Origin: Variovorax sp.
GTDB taxonomy: Bacteria; Pseudomonadota; Gammaproteobacteria; Burkholderiales; Burkholderiaceae_C
Length of the DNA: 8,939 bases
Direction of reading: 5' to 3'
Assembly: GCA_028292835.1 (NCBI GenBank)
Contig: JAQGLP010000083.1
Location: 1 to 8,939 of the forward strand
This document shows, piece after piece, positions 1-4,706 of the stretch. How positions within the stretch are numbered: position 1 is the first letter of the stretch; each line of letters begins with the position of its first letter. The translations under genes and the position numbers were made by a program. Below the pieces are notes generated by a model. The model saw only the letters and a list, made by a program, of their open reading frames with translations. It was not told where the DNA came from and did no database searches.

Positions 1-1181
1 GCGCCGAGCTTCATGGTGTTGCTGCGTGGCTCGAACACCGCCAGGATGCGCTCGCCCTGGCGCCCCTGGCCGTCGAGCTGGCGGCGCAGGCCGTCGAGCG
101 TGGTGCGGATCGCGCTCGGGTGGTGGGCGAAATCGTCGTAGACCGTGATGGCGCCGTCGCGGCGCCCGGCCGTGCCGCGCGTTTCCATGCGTCGGCGCAC
201 ATTGCGAAAGCTCGCCAGCGCCGCCGCCGCCTCGGCTGGCGCGACGCCCACGTGGTCGGCCGCCGCGATCGCGGCCAGCGCGTTCATCCGGTTGTGGCGC
301 CCGGACAGCGCCCATTCGACGCGGCCGACACGCTGGCCGCGGTGCAGCACGTCGAAGGCTCCGTCGTCGCCCTCGGCCTGCCATGCCGCGGCGGGGTGGA
401 CGTCCCCGTCTCCGAAGCGCGCGATCTCGCTCCAGCAACCCTGCGCCAGCACGCGCGCGAGACTCTCCTCGTCGGCGTTGACGACCACCCGGCCGCTGGC
501 CGGCACGGTGCGCACCAGGTGATGGAACTGGCGCTCGATGGCGGCCAGGTCGTCGAAGATGTCGGCGTGGTCGAATTCGAGGTTGTTCAGCACGGCCGTG
601 CGCGGGCGGTAGTGCACGAACTTGCTGCGCTTGTCGAAAAAGGCCGTGTCGTACTCGTCGGCCTCGATCACGAACGGGGCCGGCGCGCGCGCGCGCGCGC
701 CGCTGCGCCCCAGCCTTGCAGAGACGTCGAAGTTGAGCGGCACGCCGCCTACCAGGAAGCCCGGCGCGCGTCCGGCGGCCTCCAGGATCCAGGCCAGCAT
801 CGAGGTCGTCGTCGTCTTGCCGTGGGTGCCGGCCACCGCCAGCACATGACGGCCCCGCAGCACCTGCTCGGCCAGCCATTGCGGGCCGCTGGTGTAGGAC
901 GCGCCGGCCTCCAGGATGGCTTCCATCAGCGGGAACTTGGGCGTCCCGTCCTCAAGCCGCGCGCGCGAGACCACGTTGCCAACCACGAACATGTCGGGCC
1001 CCAGGGCCATCTGGCCGGCGCCAAAACCCTCGATCAGCTCGATGTCCAGCGCACGCAACTGGTCGCTCATGGGCGGGTACACGCCGGCGTCGCAGCCCGT
1101 GACGTGGTGGCCGGCTTCGCGCGCCAGCGCGGCCAGGCCGCCCATGAAGGTGCCGCAAATGCCGAGGATATGAATGTGCAT
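1..1181 (-). CDS. mpl: Mpl, murein tripeptide ligase (partial, C-terminus outside window)
   Basis: Reading the minus strand from the ATG at 1181-1179 gives 393 codons without a stop to the window edge. The product joins UDP-N-acetylmuramate to the tripeptide L-Ala-gamma-D-Glu-meso-DAP recovered from turned-over cell wall, so it acts in cytoplasmic peptidoglycan recycling. The N-terminus MHIHILGICGTFMGG is the Rossmann-like nucleotide-binding start of Mpl. The ATP-binding loop GTHGKTTTT is at about residues 118-126, EADEYDTAFFDKRSK at about 173-187, NNLEFDHADIF at about 199-209, GRHNRMNALAA in the third quarter, and FEPRSNTMKLG at the edge. Together these separate Mpl from MurC. Known members are about 450-470 residues, so roughly 70 are missing. 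It is divergent from the gene at 1376. No Shine-Dalgarno sequence is visible, but a TAAAAT box lies 6 nt before the ATG, suggesting a leaderless message. Confidence 0.96.
   Translation of the reverse strand, partial: MHIHILGICGTFMGGLAALAREAGHHVTGCDAGVYPPMSDQLRALDIELIEGFGAGQMALGPDMFVVGNVVSRARLEDGTPKFPLMEAILEAGASYTSGPQWLAEQVLRGRHVLAVAGTHGKTTTTSMLAWILEAAGRAPGFLVGGVPLNFDVSARLGRSGARARAPAPFVIEADEYDTAFFDKRSKFVHYRPRTAVLNNLEFDHADIFDDLAAIERQFHHLVRTVPASGRVVVNADEESLARVLAQGCWSEIARFGDGDVHPAAAWQAEGDDGAFDVLHRGQRVGRVEWALSGRHNRMNALAAIAAADHVGVAPAEAAAALASFRNVRRRMETRGTAGRRDGAITVYDDFAHHPSAIRTTLDGLRRQLDGQGRQGERILAVFEPRSNTMKLG
683..700. repeat. GC dinucleotide tract, nine units, inside mpl
   Basis: Nine uninterrupted GC units lie inside mpl, encoding alternating Ala-Arg in the stretch GARARAP just before the conserved PFVIEADEYD segment. 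This loop is probably variable between homologues. An alternating purine-pyrimidine tract of this length is prone to slippage, and a change of one or two units would shift the reading frame. Confidence 0.85.
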
Positions 1182-1187
1182 CGGTCG

Positions 1188-1193
1188 ATTTTA
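1188..1193 (-). promoter_or_regulatory. Putative -10 box of mpl (leaderless layout)
   Basis: On the minus strand TAAAAT occupies 1193-1188 and the mpl ATG begins at 1181, leaving 6 nt between. Transcription starting at the usual distance from a -10 box would begin at or next to the A of the ATG. The best -35-like hexamer, CTGCCG about 16 nt upstream, is weak. No Shine-Dalgarno sequence is present. Confidence 0.5.
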
Positions 1194-1195
1194 AG

Positions 1196-1262
1196 GGGCG
1201 GCGCACAGGCGGCAGGGTGCCTGCCCGCCGCTTCGAAAGCGAAGCCGTTCCGGCCATTTTGG
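1196..1262. repeat. Palindromic intergenic segment, possible degenerate repeat copy
   Basis: Two adjacent perfect hairpins are visible: GGCAGG (1211-1216) with CCTGCC (1220-1225) around a 3-nt loop, and GCTTCG (1230-1235) with CGAAGC (1240-1245) around AAAG. The following stretch, GAAGCCGTTCCGGCCATTTT, resembles the right end of the repeat at 4597-4690. It is probably a worn copy of the same family, or an mpl upstream element. No coding potential is apparent. Confidence 0.4.
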
Positions 1263-1282
1263 CTCGCCAGACGGGCAAAGCA

Positions 1283-1301
1283 TGCTATCGAAATAGTAGC
1301 G
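1283..1301. repeat. TGCTATCGA-type short inverted repeat, copy 1
   Basis: The 19-nt sequence TGCTATCGAAATAGTAGCG is an imperfect inverted repeat. It matches the reverse complement of the element at 7751-7769 at 15 of 19 positions, including the first 10. It is AT-rich in an otherwise very GC-rich region. I recall similar TGCTAT...ATAGCA elements between genes in many Comamonadaceae, but that is memory, not a search. Confidence 0.55.
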
Positions 1302-1326
1302 CTTTAGCCGGTTGACCCTCGGTCTG

Positions 1327-1346
1327 GCAAACCCCACGGGTTTTGC
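1327..1346. other. Hairpin upstream of the 1376 gene
   Basis: GCAAACCC (1327-1334) pairs with GGGTTTTGC (1338-1346) around a CAC loop, with one bulged T. It overlaps where the -35 element of the next gene would lie (TTTTGC, 1341-1346). It is not followed by a T-run, so it does not look like a terminator. It could be an operator or chance. Confidence 0.3.
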
Positions 1347-1363
1347 TGGCGCGGCGCTGCGGG

Positions 1364-1369
1364 CAGAAT
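1364..1369 (+). promoter_or_regulatory. Putative -10 box of the 1376 gene (leaderless layout)
   Basis: CAGAAT at 1364-1369 is followed by 6 nt and then the ATG at 1376. The spacing is the same as for mpl on the other strand. A weak TTTTGC lies 17 nt upstream. No Shine-Dalgarno sequence precedes the ATG. Confidence 0.4.
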
Positions 1370-1375
1370 GGCCGC

Positions 1376-1969
1376 ATGGACACGTCCAAGAGCGATATCG
1401 CCGCCGCCGCCGCCCGCCTGGTGGTGGAAGAGGGGCTGGAATATGGCCCCGCCAAACGCCGCGCGTTGCGGGACCTGGGCCTGCCTGCGCGCACTGCCCT
1501 GCCCACCAACGACGAGGTCGAGGCCGAGGTGCGCGACCACATCCAGCTCTTCTGCGCCGACACGCAGCCGCGCGAACTGCTGGCGTTGCGCATGCTGGCG
1601 CTGGAGTGGATGGAGCGCCTGGTGGCGTTCCGCCCGCACGTGGGTGGCGCTGTCTGGCACGGCACCGCCACGCGGCTGTCGGACATCTACATCCAGCTGT
1701 TTTGCGACGACTGCAAATCGGCCGAGATCGCGCTGATCGATCACCACGTCGACTACGAGCCACGCACCGTGACGGGCTTTCACGGCGAGCCGGTGGAGGC
1801 GTTGAGCGTGCATGCGCACAGCCATGCGCTGGGCGAGGATGTCGGCGTCCACCTGCTGGTCTACGACCTCGACGATTTGCGGGGCGCCTTGAGGCACGAT
1901 GCCCAGGGCCGCACGCCCCGCGGCGATCTGGCGGCGGTGCGGCGGTTGCTGCAAAGGGAAAGCTCGTGA
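1376..1969 (+). CDS. Conserved hypothetical protein with degenerate nucleotidyltransferase-like signature
   Basis: This 197-residue protein is not one I can name. It is soluble: no signal peptide or membrane segment is visible. The N-terminal half is helical and charged (KRRALRDLGLP near 28-37, LALRMLALEWMERLVAF near 69-85). The centre reads VGGAVWHGTATRLSDIYIQLF (residues 89-109), which fits the polymerase-beta-type pattern hG[GS], 9-13 residues, Dh[DE]h, except that the second acidic position is Tyr105. A possible later acidic site is the DYE at 126-128. The TGA stop overlaps the GTG start of the thioredoxin gene by 4 nt, so the two are probably translationally coupled. ATG 1376 was chosen because the -10-like box is 6 nt upstream; an upstream TTG at 1343 would lie inside the promoter. 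Alternatives are an inactive nucleotidyltransferase fold or an unrelated fold. Confidence 0.75.
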   Translation: MDTSKSDIAAAAARLVVEEGLEYGPAKRRALRDLGLPARTALPTNDEVEAEVRDHIQLFCADTQPRELLALRMLALEWMERLVAFRPHVGGAVWHGTATRLSDIYIQLFCDDCKSAEIALIDHHVDYEPRTVTGFHGEPVEALSVHAHSHALGEDVGVHLLVYDLDDLRGALRHDAQGRTPRGDLAAVRRLLQRESS

Positions 1970-2535
1970 ACCCCCCCTCGTCTGCATCCGTGGTTGCCAA
2001 GCCGGTACGGCGCCGCTGGCTGTTCGGCGGCATTGCCGCGCTGGCGGCCGCGGCGGGGGCTGGCGGCGCCTTGTGGCGCCACCGCGTGGCGTCTTTGGTG
2101 GACGACGCCGTGGGCGCGGACTTCTGGAGCCGGTCCTTCGAGCAGCCCGGCGGCGGGACGTTGTCGCTGTCCGACTTGCGACAGAAGCCCTTGCTGGTCA
2201 ATTTCTGGGCCACCTGGTGTCCGCCGTGCGTCGAGGAACTGCCGCTGATCGACAGCTTTTTTCGCAATCATGCGGCCAACGGCTGGCAAGTGGTCGGCCT
2301 GGCGATCGACCAACCGAGCGCCGTCCGGAAATTCCTGCAGCGCACGCCGGTCGGTTTCCCGATCGGGCTGGCCGGGCTCGACGGAATGGAGCTGGTGCGC
2401 CAGCTCGGCAACACCGGTGGCGGCCTGCCTTTTACGGTCGTTCTGGACGCCGGGGGCACGGTGCTGGGCCGTAAAATCGGCCAGCTGCAACCCGCCGATC
2501 TGGAGAGATGGCAACGGTCGCAAGTTCGCGGATAG
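1966..2535 (+). CDS. TlpA-like membrane-anchored thiol-disulfide oxidoreductase
   Basis: A 189-residue protein of the TlpA/ResA-like thioredoxin family, expected to reduce disulfides in periplasmic proteins. The N-terminus is RRRWLFGG (residues 15-22) followed by an Ala/Gly-rich hydrophobic segment to about residue 36. This is a signal anchor or uncleaved signal peptide; the arginines make a Tat-type signal possible but the motif is not canonical. The thioredoxin core has LVNFWATWCPPCVEE with redox cysteines Cys85 and Cys88, and the conserved cis-proline in GLPFT (Pro155). The GTG start at 1966 is supported by AAGGGA at 1954-1959, 6 nt upstream, and by the 4-nt overlap with the previous stop. 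The frame stays open much further upstream, but that part lies inside the preceding gene. Its physiological partner cannot be told from this context. Confidence 0.9.
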   Translation: MNPPSSASVVAKPVRRRWLFGGIAALAAAAGAGGALWRHRVASLVDDAVGADFWSRSFEQPGGGTLSLSDLRQKPLLVNFWATWCPPCVEELPLIDSFFRNHAANGWQVVGLAIDQPSAVRKFLQRTPVGFPIGLAGLDGMELVRQLGNTGGGLPFTVVLDAGGTVLGRKIGQLQPADLERWQRSQVRG

Positions 2536-2538
2536 AAT
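2533..2538 (+). promoter_or_regulatory. Putative -10 box for the accBC transcript
   Basis: TAGAAT overlaps the TAG stop of the thioredoxin gene. A start about 7 nt downstream would give an accB leader of about 110 nt. No convincing -35 element lies 16-18 nt upstream. Because tlpA and accB are only 119 nt apart, read-through from upstream is also possible. Confidence 0.4.
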
Positions 2539-2559
2539 CCGCGCCCCAGTCGGTTGGTT

Positions 2560-2654
2560 GGAGAAGTTCGCCCTCGTATGCGAACGTAATCCGGAATAAG
2601 CCGATTTTCAGGTACGTTAATGTTTTTAACCGGCCCCGACCGGTTTGGAGTTCC
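2560..2654 (+). promoter_or_regulatory. Structured accB leader with hairpin beside the Shine-Dalgarno
   Basis: The stretch between the thioredoxin gene and accB has no gene of normal size. AACCGG (2628-2633) pairs perfectly with CCGGTT (2640-2645) around a 6-nt loop, and the accB Shine-Dalgarno GGAG follows at 2647-2650, one base after the stem, with 4 nt to the ATG. A weaker pair is AACGTA (2583-2588) with TACGTT (2613-2618). GGAGAAG (2560-2566) precedes a minimal ORF, ATG CGA ACG TAA, at 2578-2589. In E. coli AccB represses its own operon; whether this leader does anything similar here is inference. Confidence 0.4.
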
Positions 2655-3122
2655 ATGGATCTGCGCAAACTCAAGACACTGATCGATCTGGTGTCCGAAT
2701 CCAACATATCCGAACTCGAAATCACCGAGACCGAAGGCAAGGTGCGCATCGTCAAGGCGGGCGCGTCGGCCCTTCCGGTCCAGTATGTCCAGACCCTGAG
2801 CGCGCCCCAGGCAACGATGGCGGAAACGCCCGTTGCCGCGCCCGCGTCCGCACCGCTCGCGGCGAACATGATCGAAAACGCCCCGACGGGCCACATCGTC
2901 AAGTCGCCCATGGTGGGCACCTTCTACCGCTCCTCCAGCCCCGGGGCCTCGGCCTTCGTGGAAGTCGGCAGCCAGGTCAAGGAAGGCGACACGCTGTGCA
3001 TCATCGAGGCGATGAAAATCCTGAATGAAATCGAGTCCGACAAGAGCGGCACGGTGACCCACATCTTCGGCGAGAACGGCCAGGCGGTCGAGTACGGACA
3101 GCCGCTGTTCACGATCGAATAA
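2655..3122 (+). CDS. accB: Biotin carboxyl carrier protein of acetyl-CoA carboxylase
   Basis: This 155-residue protein (E. coli AccB has 156) carries the biotin that is carboxylated by AccC and then used by AccA/AccD to make malonyl-CoA, the first committed step of fatty acid synthesis. The N-terminal part, MDLRKLKTLIDLVSESNISE, is the usual AccB start. An Ala/Pro linker covers about residues 37-78. The biotinyl domain begins near residue 80 with the thumb sequence SPMVGTFYRSSSPGA typical of bacterial AccB, and the biotin-accepting lysine is Lys121 in EAMKILNEI. The position after that lysine is Ile-Leu rather than the commoner Met-Met. ATG 2655 is preceded by GGAG at 2647-2650. The frame is open to 2508, but that extension overlaps the thioredoxin gene and has no AccB similarity. 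accC follows on the same strand after an unusual 120-nt gap. Confidence 0.97.
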   Translation: MDLRKLKTLIDLVSESNISELEITETEGKVRIVKAGASALPVQYVQTLSAPQATMAETPVAAPASAPLAANMIENAPTGHIVKSPMVGTFYRSSSPGASAFVEVGSQVKEGDTLCIIEAMKILNEIESDKSGTVTHIFGENGQAVEYGQPLFTIE

Positions 3123-3124
3123 CA

Positions 3125-3250
3125 ATGCTCAAGAAGATTCTGGCCGCGAACCGCGGCGTCCGCGCCATGGCGCGGGAATTCGCAGCGTCCCCCACCGTCG
3201 TGATGCGTGCAGCGTGCGCGCGATGCAGCCGCGGGAGCGCCCATGTTTAA
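3125..3250 (+). pseudogene. 41-codon ORF starting with a diverged copy of the accC 5' end
   Basis: ATG 3125 lies 2 nt after the accB stop and the frame runs 41 codons to TAA at 3248-3250. The first 11 residues, MLKKILAANRG, match AccC MFKKILVANRG at 9 of 11, and the DNA (3125-3157 against 3243-3275) matches at 28 of 33 bases. After that the similarity stops; the rest, with segments such as VRAMAREFAAS and CARCSRGSAHV, matches nothing I know. The TAA overlaps the true accC start (ATG at 3243), in a different frame. It has no Shine-Dalgarno of its own, so translation would depend on ribosomes arriving from accB. It could be a remnant of a partial duplication, a leader peptide used for coupling, or both. 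The observation is solid; the role is inference. Confidence 0.7.
3143..3175. repeat. Tandem hairpins with a 16-bp perfect palindrome in the accB-accC gap
   Basis: GCCGCG (3143-3148) and CGCGGC (3152-3157) form a perfect 6-bp stem around AAC. Directly after it, CCGCGCCATGGCGCGG (3160-3175) is a perfect 16-bp palindrome. The first stem exists only because of base changes that distinguish this copy from the accC start; the palindrome sits exactly where similarity to accC ends. Confidence 0.8.
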
Positions 3251-4592
3251 GAAGATCCTGGTCGCCAACCGCGGCGAAATTGCGCTGCGCATCCAGCGCG
3301 CCTGCAGCGAGCTGGGCATCAAGGCCGTCATGGTCTACTCCGAAGCCGACCGCGACGCCAAGTACATCAAGCTGGCCGAGGAGGCCGTGTGCATCGGCCC
3401 GGCGCCGTCGGCGCTGAGCTACCTGAACATGCCGGCCATCATCTCGGCCGCCGAGGTCACGGACGCCGAAGCCATCCATCCGGGGTACGGCTTCCTGAGC
3501 GAGAACGCCAACTTCGCCGAGCGCGTCGAGCAAAGCGGCTTCCAGTTCATCGGCCCGACCTCCGACTCGATCCGCATCATGGGCGACAAGGTCTCGGCCA
3601 AGCAGGCCATGATCAAGGCGGGCGTGCCGTGCGTGCCGGGCTCCGAGGGCGAACTGTCGGACGACGCGGCCATCAACAAGCGCATCGCGCGCGCCATCGG
3701 CTACCCGGTCATCATCAAGGCCGCCGGCGGTGGTGGCGGGCGCGGCATGCGCGTGGTGCACACCGAGGCGGCGCTGGTCAACGCGATCCAGATGACCAAG
3801 GCGGAGGCGGCTGCGGCCTTCAACAACCCGGCGGTCTACATGGAGAAATTCCTTCAGAACCCGCGCCACATCGAGATCCAGATCCTCGCGGACAAGCACC
3901 GCAACGCGGTCTACCTGGGCGAGCGCGACTGCTCGATGCAGCGGCGCCACCAGAAGGTGATCGAGGAGTCGCCCGCGCCGGGCATCCCGCGCAAGCTGAT
4001 CGAGAAGATCGGCGAGCGCTGCACCGCCGCCTGCAGGAAGATCGGCTATCGCAGCGCCGGCACCTTCGAGTTTCTCTACGAGGACGGTGAGTTCTACTTC
4101 ATCGAGATGAACACGCGCGTGCAGGTCGAGCACCCGGTGACCGAGTTCGTCACGGGCATCGACATCGTCAAGACGCAGATCCTGGTCGCCGCCGGCGAGC
4201 GGCTGCCCTTCACGCAGCGCCAGGTCCAGTTGCGCGGCCATTCGATCGAATGTCGCATCAACGCCGAGGATCCATTCAAGTTCACGCCTTCGCCGGGGCG
4301 CATCACGGCCTGGCACGCGCCGGGCGGGCCGGGCGTGCGCGTGGACTCGCACATCTACACCAACTACTTCGTGCCGCCGAACTACGACTCGATGATCGGC
4401 AAGCTGATCGTGCATGGCGACACGCGCGAGCAGGCCCTGGCGCGCATGCGCACCGCGCTCAACGAGACGGTGATCGAGGGCATCAGCAGCAACATCGCGC
4501 TGCACCGCGAGCTGATGGCCGACGCCAATTTCGTGCAGGGCGGCACCAACATCCACTACCTCGAAGAGTGGCTGGCGGCGCACAAGCGATGA
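3243..4592 (+). CDS. accC: Biotin carboxylase subunit of acetyl-CoA carboxylase
   Basis: This 449-residue ATP-grasp enzyme has exactly the length of E. coli AccC. It carboxylates the biotin on AccB using ATP and bicarbonate. The start MFKKILVANRGEIALRI is followed by HPGYGFLSENANFAE (79-93), Lys116 in GDKVS, Lys159 in VIIKA, the glycine-rich ATP loop GGGGGRGM (162-169), His209, Lys238 in RRHQKV, the metal ligands Glu276 and Glu288, and Arg292 and Glu296 in NTRVQVEHP. All these key positions coincide with the E. coli numbering. The C-terminus GGTNIHYLEEWL is also standard. ATG 3243 is preceded by GGGAG at 3233-3237. An in-frame GTG at 3207 would add 12 residues unlike AccC and is rejected. It follows accB and the 41-codon ORF at 3125-3250, and ends one base before a structured repeat in the prmA leader. 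Confidence 0.98.
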   Translation: MFKKILVANRGEIALRIQRACSELGIKAVMVYSEADRDAKYIKLAEEAVCIGPAPSALSYLNMPAIISAAEVTDAEAIHPGYGFLSENANFAERVEQSGFQFIGPTSDSIRIMGDKVSAKQAMIKAGVPCVPGSEGELSDDAAINKRIARAIGYPVIIKAAGGGGGRGMRVVHTEAALVNAIQMTKAEAAAAFNNPAVYMEKFLQNPRHIEIQILADKHRNAVYLGERDCSMQRRHQKVIEESPAPGIPRKLIEKIGERCTAACRKIGYRSAGTFEFLYEDGEFYFIEMNTRVQVEHPVTEFVTGIDIVKTQILVAAGERLPFTQRQVQLRGHSIECRINAEDPFKFTPSPGRITAWHAPGGPGVRVDSHIYTNYFVPPNYDSMIGKLIVHGDTREQALARMRTALNETVIEGISSNIALHRELMADANFVQGGTNIHYLEEWLAAHKR

Positions 4593-4593
4593 A

Positions 4594-4690
4594 CACCCCC
4601 AGGCTCCGCGCACTGCGTATCGCTTCTCCTTCCCCCTGGCAGGGGGCAATGCCGGCAGCCCGGCGGAGCCGGTTCTGCGGCATTTCTGGC
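4594..4690. repeat. Structured intergenic repeat (REP-like) between accC and prmA
   Basis: Most of the accC-prmA gap is a self-complementary element. CCCCCT (4632-4637) pairs with AGGGGG (4641-4646) around GGC. Around it GGCTCCGC (4602-4609) pairs with GCGGAGCC (4663-4670), giving nested stems over about 70 nt. The sequence, beginning ACCCCCAGGCTCCGCG and ending GGAGCCGGTTCTGCGGC, closely resembles a dispersed repeat I recall from intergenic regions of Acidovorax and Variovorax relatives. The resemblance is from memory. It sits between cotranscribed genes and has no T-run, so it is more likely an mRNA-processing or stability element than a terminator. Confidence 0.65.
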
Positions 4691-4706
4691 GAAGAGGGCC
4701 GGCATT

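Noticed and set aside
120..1307. A 395-codon plus-strand open frame opposite mpl
   Set aside because: The minus strand encodes Mpl with all expected motifs; the plus-strand product has none.
1312..1965. Upstream extension of the thioredoxin gene to a 407-residue protein
   Set aside because: It would fully overlap the 1376 gene in another frame; GTG 1966 has a good ribosome site and gives a normal TlpA-type protein.
3207..3242. GTG at 3207 as accC start, adding 12 residues
   Set aside because: The extra residues do not resemble AccC, whereas ATG 3243 gives exactly 449 residues and has GGGAG 5 nt upstream.
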